Below, piece by piece: positions 9,117-19,535 of a stretch of 25,000 nucleotides of DNA. Origin of the DNA: Paulinella micropora (lineage: Eukaryota; Cercozoa; Imbricatea; Euglyphida; Paulinellidae); contig WBZZ01006393.1 of assembly GCA_019918135.1 (NCBI GenBank), forward strand, positions 95,001 through 120,000, in the 5' to 3' direction. Positions within the stretch are counted from its first letter, which is position 1. Each line of letters opens with the position of its first letter. The notes under the pieces were generated by a model, which worked only from the letters and a program-made list of their open reading frames with translations, had not been told where the DNA came from and did no database searches. Position numbers and translations under genes: made by a program.

Positions 9117-9520
9117 AATTCGAATTTTCCTTTCAGGTGGAAACTGCACACACGAGTTTTGTGTGCTCTGTCGACAGATCGATTTGAAAGCACCTCCTAC
9201 AAGGAAGCTACTACTCAACGAACGTGGAAGATCAGAGGTAATCAAAAACCACATATGTGGGACAGATCCTTCACCTGTCTTTGCATTTTTGTGTCGTATT
9301 TCTGTTCTTCCACACTCTATGCAGTCGACCAACACAGTATGTGTTTGGTTTTTGTTTTTGTTAGGGTCACCCCCCTATCACCCAGCAAGATCATCCTCTT
9401 TGCTGCTCATCGTGCTTTACAAGTGTACCAACACTACCTGGCCTACCCCTGGCGACGTGGAATGTTCGCCAACTCACGCCACGACGATCCCCTGTCGCGT
9501 ATCCGCGAGCACAAGAGGAA
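9117..9520 (+). other. Gypsy leader and possible Gag N-terminus
   Basis: This is the stretch between the 5' LTR and the long gag frame. Right after the LTR comes AATTCGAATTTTCC. No standard TGG primer binding site abuts the LTR; the first TGG is at about 9137. Splice-like signals are visible: CAG at 9134 after a pyrimidine run, a GTAATC at about 9238, and TTTTTGTTAG at about 9356-9365. From about 9366 to 9515, a frame different from gag reads as protein (SPSKIILFAAHRALQVYQHY) and may be the true Gag start, joined by a small indel at about 9515. Confidence 0.45.
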
Positions 9521-12500
9521 ATGCTTGGACCCTTTACCATACTGGGCGTCTACCATGGTCTTCTGCCCTCCGAAAAGAAGTTTCTGAAGGAAGTGGAGGA
9601 AGGTAAGTCTACTCCTCTCACTACGGACCTCTCGTGGACGCAATCAACGCAGTTCAAAGAGGATTTATTCACCAGCTACTCTGGCGAATCTACTCAAGGC
9701 AATCAAGGACAAGCAAACAAATTTGCTTCATCTACCATTGGTACCGACACCATTGCTCACGCTGATGTGCAATCCCAACGTGACGGCCACGATATCTACC
9801 AGGAGTATTTGGGACCTACAGGCTCTGCAGCTCAACAGGAGGCTCTCTGGAACCAACTGGGTACTCTCATCCCTCTCGAGGTATATGTTAATCATTTACC
9901 TATTTCGACGTCGATGCCTGGAGCACCTGGATCACTTCATGGATTGGTATTTCCAGCCCCTGCAAGCACCCCATTTACCGTGCCTCCATCGACCCTGATT
10001 GGTTCGACGCCAGCAACAGTCCTGGGAAGTATTCCTCCGGGACTTGCACCACTGACTCACCCATCAACGAGCCCCACTGCGCCTACTGCACCATCAACTC
10101 CTGCAACATCGCCCCCCGTAACTACCCCATCGTTGGCCTTTACTCCAGTTACGATGCCTGCGGGTGCAACAGCATTGGCCCCGATTGGTAGGGTACCTCC
10201 CATCACCCCTGTCGGTCCGTTTGCCCACCCTGGAAGTCTAGCAAGTGGAGCGACACCCTTATCACAACGTGTACCGCATCCATCGCTGGCATCCATCTTG
10301 GCATCTCGCCCACCTGTCCTATTGGTCAATCGAGCACTGTCAATGACTGACCCAGCTTTCACGTCACCATTTCGACCGATAATTGGCTCTTTTGGACCCA
10401 GACCGGCCTTTGCGCCATTGGCAGCAACTCCGACTGATTCGTCAGGTTCAACCCCCGCTACATTGACGCCGGCACGCCCGACGCCTCGCATCTCTACAAC
10501 AATGCAAGGTAGTAGAATCACACTGAGCCCTCTCTTCCCCGTTGTGGAAGAAGCTTACTCGACCCTGCTCACTGGTGGAACGAACCCTCCTGTGGAAGAC
10601 CAAGGTGGAGCCCCTGTGACGGCAACAACCGGAAATGCAACAGTGGTGACTCCGGCTCTCGCAAGCTCGTCATCAAGCTCATCTTCAAGCACTGCATCGA
10701 GCTCAACATCGAGCTCGCCTGCAGGTTCGCCACCTGATCCATCGTCCGGTACGACGATTGCGACTCAGCCACCGGCCCCTTCGGTGGAGAATGGCCCTCC
10801 TGGGACGGCTACACCATCCACGCCATCTTCCGGCAATGAATCCTCGTCAGCATCGTCGACAACAAGAGTCCTGCGATCGTCCACCTTTGCAGGTATTCCA
10901 CCCCGCACGCTACACATGATGGCCCGAGTGCGATCTCTCTTCGTGATGACCCGCCCGACCACCGCGCCAGGACATGACGTTGCTACTCAAGCCCGCGAAC
11001 TTGCATTCAACCTACAGTTGAACAACTTGTCAATGTTGTTGGCATGCAACCGCATCATCGATAGGGTGAATAAGTGGGGAGACAAGACTGCAATGGCCCT
11101 CATGGACGCATACTGGACCCGGTACATTCGTGTCACTGACGAACGCACCCGCGTCTGGAGCATCATTCCGTACATGCTCACGGAATATTTCATGGAGCTG
11201 TTCAAGGGACGACTGGACAAGGGAGACACGAAGCGACCAGCTCTGCAAGCCCTCAAACTTCGACGCTTCAAGAAGGAAAGCCTCGCAGGATATGTAAATC
11301 GTTGCATAACAAGCTACGAGACGGCCCATGCAGCTGGCTACCAGACAGCCGACTTCAATCAAGTCCGCGATGTGTCTCGGATGCTTACGCCCATGGAACG
11401 AGAGCGATGGACCCTATACGCCACCGAGATATTTAAAGCAATTGGTGTCGCATGGCCCCGCAATCTCGCTGACCTTCTGCCCTGGACCAACTCCCTTGAT
11501 CTCCATTGCATGGAAGAATATTGGCCCTGGATGGAAAGTATTACGAAACATACAAGCGACTACGGGAGCGCCCTCCTCGTCCGACGCCTTCCACCTTCTC
11601 CCGTGATTCAACCGTCAAGGTCGGCACTCGTCAGAAGAAACCGCGTAGGACGCAGCAGGAAAACAAGGAGAGCAAACGCCCTCAAGCGCAAGGCTGACGC
11701 CATGTCGATGGCTCAACCGGCTGCATCACCGGATCGTGGACGCCCCAACAAGCGGACTAAGACGGACAAGCCAGCCCCGACTACGAAGAAGACGGCAATA
11801 CGCCCACCCTTCACCAAGGCGAATGCGATTGCCATCCCTTCGAAGAAATCGTCGATGGCTACGGCCTCCACCAAGTCCGCCCCGACCTCGCCAAAGCGTC
11901 CACCCTTCACCGGGATTCCATGCTCCTACTGCAAGGAACATAACCAGTTCCTCAAGCCGAATCAGATCCCGAAGCATTCGCTTGAACAATGCAAGCTGCG
12001 ACAACAGCGGTGTCAGGACGAAGGCAAGCATTGCAACTGGAAGCCATCCTCGGCCGCCACGCGGAAGCAGCCACGGGCTTTCCACATGACGACGCGCGCG
12101 GCGTCTCAGAAGTCACGACGTCTACTCCGCATTTCTATGACTCCGACTGTCGTCTGCGGGAATGTATACGTGCGCAAATCACTGCGCCCGTCCCCGGAAG
12201 AAGACATCATCGGTAAGACTACATGCGTTCTAGACTCGGCCTGCAACTGCAAAGGCGTAGCCCTCCTCGACTGGGTAATACACCAAGGACTTAAGATCGT
12301 GTCGCTCCCACCCGTCGACGCACGTTCATCTGTGGGTTTTGAAGCCACTCTTTCTGAAGGCATTGAGCTTTTTGTCTCGGCCACACCGACGTCTCCGCTT
12401 CATGCCATCACGATTTATATGTCGAGCCACCTCCCCGAAGGTATGAACCTGCTTCTCGCCAACGAGGTCTTGGCCCAGCTCAACCTCTCCATTGACGACG

Positions 12501-12631
12501 CGCAAGCGATTCGGCCCACGGACTACATGCCCCTGAAGCCGCCTTCCAAGCAAATCGTCTACGAGACGGAGTTCCATCTCTTCGAGACGCCACTTCAAGT
12601 CGGTGATTTACAACTTGCTACGGTTAGCTAA
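9521..12631 (+). CDS. gag: Gypsy Gag with C-terminal retropepsin-like domain
   Basis: The longest intact frame in the window (1036 codons) encodes the element's structural protein with a protease at its end. Residues 140-460 are a long Pro/Thr/Ser/Ala-rich linker, including Ser runs. Residues about 460-760 are helical and capsid-like (ARELAFNLQLNNLSMLLACN, then several Trp-rich helices). A basic stretch follows, then a stretched zinc knuckle: C801, C804, H819, C824 (CX2CX14HX4C, against the common CX2CX4HX4C). The protease motif is CVLDSACNCKG (Asp905). The Gly after DS/DT usual in retropepsins is Ala here, and HLPEGMNLLLANEVL stands where ILG is typical. The frame ends at TAA 12629-12631. 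The ATG at 9521 is the first in frame, though coding may begin upstream in another frame. Confidence 0.85.
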   Translation: MLGPFTILGVYHGLLPSEKKFLKEVEEGKSTPLTTDLSWTQSTQFKEDLFTSYSGESTQGNQGQANKFASSTIGTDTIAHADVQSQRDGHDIYQEYLGPTGSAAQQEALWNQLGTLIPLEVYVNHLPISTSMPGAPGSLHGLVFPAPASTPFTVPPSTLIGSTPATVLGSIPPGLAPLTHPSTSPTAPTAPSTPATSPPVTTPSLAFTPVTMPAGATALAPIGRVPPITPVGPFAHPGSLASGATPLSQRVPHPSLASILASRPPVLLVNRALSMTDPAFTSPFRPIIGSFGPRPAFAPLAATPTDSSGSTPATLTPARPTPRISTTMQGSRITLSPLFPVVEEAYSTLLTGGTNPPVEDQGGAPVTATTGNATVVTPALASSSSSSSSSTASSSTSSSPAGSPPDPSSGTTIATQPPAPSVENGPPGTATPSTPSSGNESSSASSTTRVLRSSTFAGIPPRTLHMMARVRSLFVMTRPTTAPGHDVATQARELAFNLQLNNLSMLLACNRIIDRVNKWGDKTAMALMDAYWTRYIRVTDERTRVWSIIPYMLTEYFMELFKGRLDKGDTKRPALQALKLRRFKKESLAGYVNRCITSYETAHAAGYQTADFNQVRDVSRMLTPMERERWTLYATEIFKAIGVAWPRNLADLLPWTNSLDLHCMEEYWPWMESITKHTSDYGSALLVRRLPPSPVIQPSRSALVRRNRVGRSRKTRRANALKRKADAMSMAQPAASPDRGRPNKRTKTDKPAPTTKKTAIRPPFTKANAIAIPSKKSSMATASTKSAPTSPKRPPFTGIPCSYCKEHNQFLKPNQIPKHSLEQCKLRQQRCQDEGKHCNWKPSSAATRKQPRAFHMTTRAASQKSRRLLRISMTPTVVCGNVYVRKSLRPSPEEDIIGKTTCVLDSACNCKGVALLDWVIHQGLKIVSLPPVDARSSVGFEATLSEGIELFVSATPTSPLHAITIYMSSHLPEGMNLLLANEVLAQLNLSIDDAQAIRPTDYMPLKPPSKQIVYETEFHLFETPLQVGDLQLATVS

Positions 12632-13828
12632 GACTTTTGCCCTACAACGTTGGCAAAAGAGACGTCCTACCCGATAGTCAAATTAAAAAAAATCATCGAC
12701 CGCCGTCCCAAACTGCAACTCCCTTTGAACTCCCACGATCTTCTGTCTACTTCGAACACCCACCTCTATGGCCGCCAAGTCAACCTGTTCATGTCTTCAC
12801 GTAAAAGAAGACCTTGCGACGGCAACGTTGGATGGCCGGTTCGCAATGAAGAAGAGGATGAAGACGAAGACGAAGAGGCCGACGAAGAGGTCGAGGAGCA
12901 AGATGAAGAAGCAGCCGATGACGACGAAGAAGACGAAGAAATTGAACTGGAAGTCGAAGTGGTCAAAAGCGAGAGCGAAAAGGACAGCGAGAGCCAAGCC
13001 AGCCATCCTACGCCCTCGCAAACTCAACACATCACTCATCGCGCCCGAAGCGGAAATTTGGAATTGACGAGACCGGGTACTCCTCCTTCCAAACGACAGA
13101 AACTGGAGGCATCCTCAACTCCAGAAGAGTCTCCATCTTCAGCTGCTGCGACAGCCACGCCTTCCACGAGTGGATCGGCCCAGGGATGGAAAGACACGCC
13201 TCCCTCTCAAGTGGGAAATACGCCGAATGCCTCTCAGATTGGAGCTAGCCCTTGGCGTCTATCAGCTTGGAAAAGGGAAGACGCACTGGCACGACAGTAC
13301 CTCGCTCAACTTCGAGGCAAGCCTTCGAATACGAGACGCTCTTTGAGCTATCGGGCGTCACCAACATAATCATCATCATCATCATCATCGTCATCATCAT
13401 CGTTAGTGCCGCCGGCGCCGACGTCGACTGCGCCATCTACGGCCGCCTCTTTGGCGCTCCCACAAGCTCAGTCTTCGTCATCATCGTCGTCATCAGCACT
13501 ACGAGTGGCGACCGCAGATTGTATGCCGGCAAGACCAATAAGCGATGGCCTTGTTTGTGACCTTAGACAGGGTCAGGGATCACCAATTCCTCGATTGCCG
13601 CTCCAGACTGAAGCACGTGCTCCGGCCCCGGACCCCGAACCCGAGGCAGCCGAGGCAGCCGAGCCGTCCCCCATAGGAAGCGTTCGGCCCATTGGCATAA
13701 CAATCCGACTACGGAGTATCACTACTAGTAGGCCGACCCGGCTTACAAATGTGTCCCCATTGTCGGACGTGGCCCTCTACACGAATACCCGAGCCGCAGA
13801 CTCGCGGGATTCGAAGCACCGCCAATGA
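12632..13828 (+). pseudogene. Gypsy region X, part 1: acidic and Ser-rich polyprotein segment
   Basis: This is the same reading frame as gag, separated only by the TAA at 12629. A second TAA at 13367-13369 lies at the edge of a (TCA)n run and divides two open pieces, of 239 and 140 codons. The first carries a basic patch (SSRKRRP), then about 50 residues almost entirely Glu/Asp (12845-12960), then a second basic patch (PPSKRQKLEA) and a Ser/Thr/Pro stretch. The second is Ser runs and Pro/Ala-rich sequence. I recognise no domain. The composition suggests a disordered, possibly nuclear or nucleic-acid-associated linker. Reading-frame assignment between 12600 and 12800 is uncertain, because other frames there also look partly coding. 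Confidence 0.5.
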
Positions 13829-15366
13829 CACCAAACGTCCGTCGCGCAATCGGAGATCCCTTTCAACTTCGACGAGCTGAAGTCCTGACTCCAGTCCCCA
13901 CTTTACGCACGGGTCAGAGCCCACAACAGACGTATAAGGATGTCCGACCGGTACCAGACATATGGATACCTCCAAACTTATTCCCCAAATGTAAGGAAGA
14001 GGATAAGGCCTCTGCTAGTGCTTCGGACGAGGACCTGTGGATCGTCAAGGAAGTATACGCGAATTACTTCCCGACCACGGGATCCGTTTGCTTCGTGGGC
14101 ACTTACCCCCAATGCCCACACCTCGGCTATTGGGTCCCGAAACAGATGATCACTAGCCAAGGACTATGGCCCGACAACGTCACTCCAGTAGAAGGCGGTT
14201 GGGACTACCCTCAAGTGGAACGATCGTTGCTGCGCACGGCAGAAAACGCCCGTGGAACCTACCAAATCCCGCCACCGGAAAACGACATCCACTGGAGATG
14301 CGCGGAGCAGATGGTCTTCCCGTACACGGACCACTACAACTTTATCGCCAACCCGCTCCTGGCGTGAACTTTCCTCCCATGGACTGCAGCACCGAATCAG
14401 GCTTCGAGTTCATCCTCGAGTTCGTCTAGGAGCGCCTCGTCAAGTTCGACAGCAAGCTCATCGTCAAGCACAACTTCGAGCACAACTGCGAGCACAACTT
14501 CGAGTTCGTCCTCGAGCTCGACATCGAGCTCGTCGTCGCCATCTACGGCGCCTCTACGTACCCGGGAGAGTCAGATCTACATACGTACGGACCCACGCCA
14601 GATGTATGGGAGCACCTTGGGGTGGCTCCAATATCGAATTCGGTGACGCCACGTTCGGCCTCAGTCGTGACAAACCTACGCTCCTCATGCAACGCCACTG
14701 GCCCCCTCGCAACATACCTCATGAGATGGACCATTCGACATTCTCCGACTTCACGTTGGGAATGGGTCTTATCGAGAACGGCGCGACTGCAAGACACGGC
14801 GTCGTCAACACGGAAGCCCTCTGCCTAGTCAGAGTTGAACGAGTAAAACAACGCCTCCTCCATGAGAAACAGCGGTCCAGGAGGTACTCACAAAGGAGGC
14901 CGTGGAAAAGATCCTCAACCATCCGAAAGGCGCAAGCACGATGCATGGATTTTTGAAATCCCCTTTGAAGGCCACCATTTTCTATTTTGGCCTGGCACAT
15001 GGACGAAGTACTGCGCAACTCCTGTGTACAGCCCTCGTCGGCCGCCAAGTGGAGCCTACCGGAAACGTGGATTATTTCCACACCGGTATGGTGTATCATC
15101 CGGAGCAACCGTGGGACTACAAAGTGTCATCGTACTTGGAACTCATTGTCGGTAACATCCCGAGAACAGCACTCCGAAACACCATTATGAACGCGCTTTC
15201 CGAAGGTGAGTTGCTTTTCCCGTGGAGTTGCATGGAAACCCCGTCTACAGGCCAATACACTATGGCTCCGGGATTCGGCACCGCATTATACCAACTCGTT
15301 CAAGTTACCAACACGAGAACGCTGTTTCGCACTTCAGCACTACTTCCACCGACTCCCTTGCATTGA
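13801..15366 (+). pseudogene. Gypsy region X, part 2: unassigned protein sequence
   Basis: The frame from 13825 (ATG overlapping the preceding TGA as ATGA) gives 180 codons with globular-looking sequence (DLWIVKEVYANYFPTTGSVC, GGWDYPQVERSLLRTAENAR). It meets TGA at 14365, beyond which the same frame continues into a Ser/Thr-rich run to about 14570. From about 14640 to 14870 a second frame looks coding (FGDATFGLSRDKP, TEALCLVRVERVKQRLLHE). From 14870 to 15366 the first frame returns (EAVEKILNHPKGAS, WDYKVSSYLELIVGNI). It is therefore one polyprotein with several small indels. No motif links it to protease, RT, integrase or envelope, and no membrane segment is evident. Function unknown. Confidence 0.6.
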
Positions 15367-16797
15367 TCCTATATGGCTGAAGATCACTGCGACGGACTCT
15401 TACAACGACGTCCAAAATGTATTAGTACGCGAACGCAGCTACCTCTGCACGGTCGACCTTCCGCGGAACTATTTCAACCGTAGTTCCCTGTCCATTTACT
15501 ACATGAATAAGCGTGACGAAGAGTTCTTCGACAATATCCTCCTACACAATTGGCAGGGAGTAACGCAAGGAATAACAACCAAGGAAGGCCAATGGTCACT
15601 AGGAGGCCGAAACAACACCAACCTTACCAACTACCTTCAACAGTGCCCAAACTGGATCGATCCACAGAATCCAGACACCTCCAATATAAAATGGCCCGCT
15701 ACATTTTACTGGAAGCGATACGACAACGTGGAATGGATCATAGCTCAAATCGCTATTTATCTTATGCCAGCCAGACCGGCAAGCGCTTCAGCCGCGAAAT
15801 CCACGTAGTCCACCATCCTGCGGGCACCTACCTTTGCGACTATGACATGATCAACCCGTACTCGCGAGAAAAACGTTTGAAAGGTTATCCTTCTGGCGTC
15901 CCATGCATTCGCAGCCGGATGAACTACCACCCCAACCCCCACATCCGGAGATGGGCGCCGCGGAACGCAGAATCGGCACTACCGGTGGATCAACATACAA
16001 GCACTGGCCGCTGGATCAATCTGAAGGCAGCTGAAACTACAGAACGCCTCCGCAAGTTCTATTGCGAAATGAAGATGTCTCAGTTGGATCTTCAAGCCGA
16101 GGCACTTCTGAATCTGCCCCACCCGATCCACACGCTGAGTCCACTGGAAACACGCGGACACTACCGCATCGGCTTCCCCCAAGGGATGTTCATCGACCCT
16201 GGATTCGACGTGTGCATGATCCCGGATGGACACGGACTGCCGGGATCCAGTGCCCACCCGATCGACGTCGAAATGCTCGACGACGCTGCATTCGCCCCAA
16301 CTTCCGGCGCCAACTCTAGCAGTTCGAAATTTAGTTCGGGCCCCACGCCTACCAACACTTCGGGATCAGTCCCCACTCCGACACCCGCTACACAAAGTAC
16401 TGCAAGCACGCAGCCTGCACCTACTCCACCTAAAGTCTCAAAGACAACCTGTAACACCAGACCGCCGACTCCGTACCGGAGAAAAGACGACGACGACGAC
16501 GACGAGTCAAAACCGGACTCGCCCAATCCGGCAAGTAGCCAACCACCTACGGCCACATCTTCATCGTCATCGTCTTCTTCGACTGCGGCGACATCACCGT
16601 CATCCCACGCCATGCACCTACGTTCCCGGCCAAGACAACAAGCGGAATGGCTCGAAACGAAGTACGCCCCTCTCGAACCAGCCCCTCAGCCTATCTACCC
16701 AGGTATGTTCCGTCTTGCTGCCATCAACCCCGACCTACGAACGGACATGCGCCTTAAGATTTTGAAACAGCTCAACCATCTTGTGCACATGGAATGG
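15330..16797 (+). pseudogene. Gypsy region X, part 3: unassigned protein sequence
   Basis: Two overlapping frames carry this part. From about 15330 to 15780 one frame reads TDSYNDVQNVLVRERSYLC and RDEEFFDNILLHNWQG, aromatic-rich and globular in appearance. From about 15755 to 16797 the next frame continues, with IHVVHHPAGTYLCDYDM, a helical stretch (AAETTERLRKFYCEMKMSQL), a Pro/Ser/Thr linker with an Asp run (DDDDDD near 16491) and a Ser run near 16560. It then enters the first of two repeated modules at 16708. The frame change near 15760 is probably an indel. I do not recognise a family. Confidence 0.6.
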
Positions 16798-17076
16798 ATC
16801 TGCTGCGTCTCATGATTCTGGTGGACTCAACGCTGCTACCGCCTACCTTACGGACAAACTTGACCCACAATGGCAACGCCGCCTCTGGTACAAGATGGCC
16901 CATTGGATCGACATCGGACAACTTACGGGTATGCCTCTCCTCCAACACGAGCCAAACTTCGACGCTGGTACCCGACAAGATCTCCCCGATGGCCTCTTCG
17001 CCTTCCGGGCCTCACGCAAAGCATGCCTTACACCCCATTTACCATGGTGTATTTGCACAGCTAAACATTGCGCAGG
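16708..17076 (+). pseudogene. WCxCx4C module, copy 1
   Basis: This is a roughly 125-residue unit starting FRLAAINPDLRTDMR, passing HDSGGLNAATAYLTDK and LPDGLFAFRA, and ending PWCICTAKHC. The cysteine pattern is C-x-C-x4-C after Trp, suggesting a small metal-binding end. A frameshift near 16797 separates its N-terminal third from the rest. It is paralogous to 17111-17477 at the protein level. Function unknown; tandem arrangement before a basic tail could mean nucleic-acid binding, which is inference. Confidence 0.6.
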
Positions 17077-17110
17077 TAGTAAGCCCTCCGACCGGCCTAC
17101 ACGGCCAGCA

Positions 17111-17480
17111 TTTCAGCTTTCCGCTATCAACCCCAGCCTTCGCACTTCGGTACGACAGGAGATCCTATCGGATCTTAACTATTTCAGCAACTGCGGCCTC
17201 ATCATCCCTTACTCTCTGGACCGCGCCTTCTACCATGCATCAGGAGCCATCAACGGCGTGGCCAGCATCGAAGACAAACGCGTGGCAGATGCTAGCTGAA
17301 TTAGTTTACAAGGGGAAATATAGTGTGGATCCTGTTAGGTATTCAATAGATACCATGCCATCTCTTGACATCAACCAGTTCGCCTACAAGGTCCCCAACT
17401 GCATTTTCGCATGGCAAGCGCTTCACCTCGACAGGACTCATCAACTGTGGTGCAAGTGCGGCTACGGCGATTGCCTTCAC
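17111..17480 (+). pseudogene. WCxCx4C module, copy 2
   Basis: This is the second copy of the unit: FQLSAINPSLRTSVR, then HASGAINGVASIEDK, VPNCIFAWQA and LWCKCGYGDC. The order of motifs and the final Cys spacing match copy 1. Over the first 24 residues about 14 are identical, while DNA identity is low, so the duplication is old or under protein-level selection. A frameshift near 17280 splits it, at a different place from the break in copy 1. Confidence 0.6.
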
Positions 17481-17915
17481 AACGACACTACTGGCACTAC
17501 TGGGGTACGCAAGCCTAAGCCGAAACCAGCTCGACCAGCTTTCAACCGTAGTCTTGGTGGCCACCCCCGCTACAAGAAGAAGCGCAAACATGCCTAACGC
17601 GCCAAGCGGACCCAATATCCGCCGGCCGGCGATGGCAAGTACCAACCCAACCGGGTATATCGGACTAACCAACAGGGCCGCACCGCCAATTATGGTCAGA
17701 CAGCCCCTCGGCCAGTCCAAAACCCGCGTTACAAGCCACCTCCGCGCCCACAGCATCGTTTCGCGGCTCCGACGCAGCGCCGCCACTTCTACATGTACGC
17801 TCGGTCTGGCACCGGATACCAGCAACGATGGAATACCAAACAGGGTCGGGCGTGACAACCAAGTCTGGAGCCCTCTCCAGACACCGCTCTATTCTTACCG
17901 CCGGATCCTTCCACC
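17481..17915 (+). pseudogene. Basic Gln/Pro/Arg-rich tail before RT
   Basis: This is in the same frame as copy 2's end and as RT. After the Cys motif comes a Lys/Pro-rich stretch ending PRYKKKRKHA at TAA 17595-17597. Then comes Tyr/Gln/Asn/Arg/Pro-rich sequence (NYGQTAPRPVQNPRYKPPPR), interrupted by TGA 17853-17855, running directly into the RT frame. The composition resembles RNA-binding nucleocapsid tails. Confidence 0.5.
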
Positions 17916-19535
17916 ATGGCTCTTCCCCACCGGGAAGTCACAGTCCTCGCTGTAAAAGATCCTCCATGCTTCGATCCCGCCATGGCGGAACTCGCTCCAA
18001 CATGCCCGGATCCGCGCATGCTTTACTGTACGGCGTCTACGGTTAGTGGAACACAGACCACCCCGTGGATTCTCATTTCTGAGAGTCTTTGCCGCGACTT
18101 TCTAGAGAAACAGGCCGCCAAACTTACCGCGCCGCGTGCGCCCAAATACGCACCTGAAGTCGTCAACTCTGGCCTCACTGCAGAACAACAACGACTCCTA
18201 TGGGCCCTCCTCGGAGAATTCGACGATGTCTTCCAAGATAAAGCAGGTGTCTTCAATCACACTGTCGTGTCGCTCATCCTCAAACCGGGAGCTAAACCAA
18301 TGGCGGTGCAATGCCCAAATTGGACTCCAGCGGTATACCAATACCTCAAAGGTTGGGCGATGGACGTTTTTACAGCTGGCCTCTGGTCCATGGCCTCCGC
18401 AAATTGTGCCTGGGCTAGTCAAGCCTGCCCCGTAGGAAAGTTTGAAGACTTAGCAAAGGAGGTCATCCGCGACATACGCAACGTCTGCGACTACGGCGGT
18501 GCCAACGACAACCTCCACCTGCCTGTGCCAGGTTTACCCAACCCAGATCAGTACCACGAACGCTTCGCGGGCTGGGACTATCTCAGCTCTATCGACATGG
18601 TCGACGGCTTCACGCATCTGAGACTCAATCCAGATGACGGTAGCCGCGATATTCTCGCTGTTTGGACACCCTTAGGACTCCTAGTTCCTAATTTTATGCC
18701 TCAAGGTGTTCACCGCGCCCCGGGAGACTTTCAACGCGCTATGGATAAGTCCTTCAACCATCTGGACTTTTGGAATAAATCCACTTCGGCCTACCTCGAC
18801 GACGTCGCAGACGGCTCCAACGACTTCGATACCCATCTTCGCGAGCTTCGATGCATCTTTCGGGCTATGCGAGACTCCGGCCTCCACGGATCTGCCCGGA
18901 AACTACGCTTAGGCTATCGCGAGCTCAACATTCTGGGCAAACGCTGCAGCAAGAAAGGTATCGCAGCAGATTCTTCCAAGGTCGACGCTATTCTCAAGCT
19001 GGCCGACCCATCCAACGTTTCCGAAGTCCGATCAGTCTTAGGTATGACCAACTTCATTCAAGCCCATGTCCCTGACTATTCCCGATTAGTGGCACCTCTG
19101 ACCAATCTTCTCAAATCCACTCACGCTCGGCCCTCCGGTACCCCTTACCTGACCCGAGATGAGAAATGTATGAAGAAGCTCCGCCGTGTCCTCACTACAC
19201 TTCCCATTCTGGTGAAGTATGAGCCATCGCAACGACTCTACCTCCGGACGGACGCAAGCCAGATCGGCATTGGCGGCGCACTTCACAATGGCCCAGAGCG
19301 CAACGCTCCGGTCATCCAGTACTTCTCCAAGAAACTTACAGACACGCAAACACGATGGGCTACCTACGTTCGTGAAGCCTACGGCGTCATCTACGGTATT
19401 CAACAGTGCCGCTACTACATCGATGCCAGCGATCACGAACTCACCATCGTCACAGACCACCGGCCCCTTTTGTGGCTATGGCACGCTCGCAGCCCCATGA
19501 TCGTCAACTGGGTTTTGGAGCACTTCAAACGATTC
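17916..19535 (+). pseudogene. pol: Gypsy reverse transcriptase and RNase H
   Basis: This copies element RNA and degrades the RNA template. The open frame 17916-19628 gives 570 codons. RT motifs are NVCDYGGAN (the usual R-x-x-D-Y-R-x-L-N region, about residues 189-197), SSIDMVDGF (catalytic Asp227), QGVHRAPGDFQRAMDK (about 263-278) and SAYLDDVADG (YLDD, residues 293-296). Thumb and connection follow, then RNase H with YLRTDASQIGIGGAL (Asp446) and VTDHRPLLW. Near 19531-19540 the bases GATTC are duplicated. That 5-bp gain throws the frame, so the last 30 or so residues to the TGA at 19626 are spurious and reading continues in the integrase frame. The ATG at 17916 is unlikely to be a true start, because coding extends upstream in frame. 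Confidence 0.92.

Noticed and set aside
10057..10521. 154-codon - strand frame, Gly/Ala/Val-rich
   Set aside because: It is antisense to the Pro/Thr linker of gypsy Gag; the composition follows from the opposite strand.
14365..15480. One very long + strand frame if TGA is read through
   Set aside because: Between about 14600 and 14870 this frame looks like a shadow (Arg/His/Pro-rich) and another frame looks coding. It is not good evidence for TGA recoding.
16708..17450. Identical 403-bp spacing of first and last motifs in the two WCxCx4C modules, suggesting a shared programmed frameshift
   Set aside because: The middle motif is offset by 423 bp and the frame breaks fall at different places, so the equal total spacing is coincidence from separate indels.
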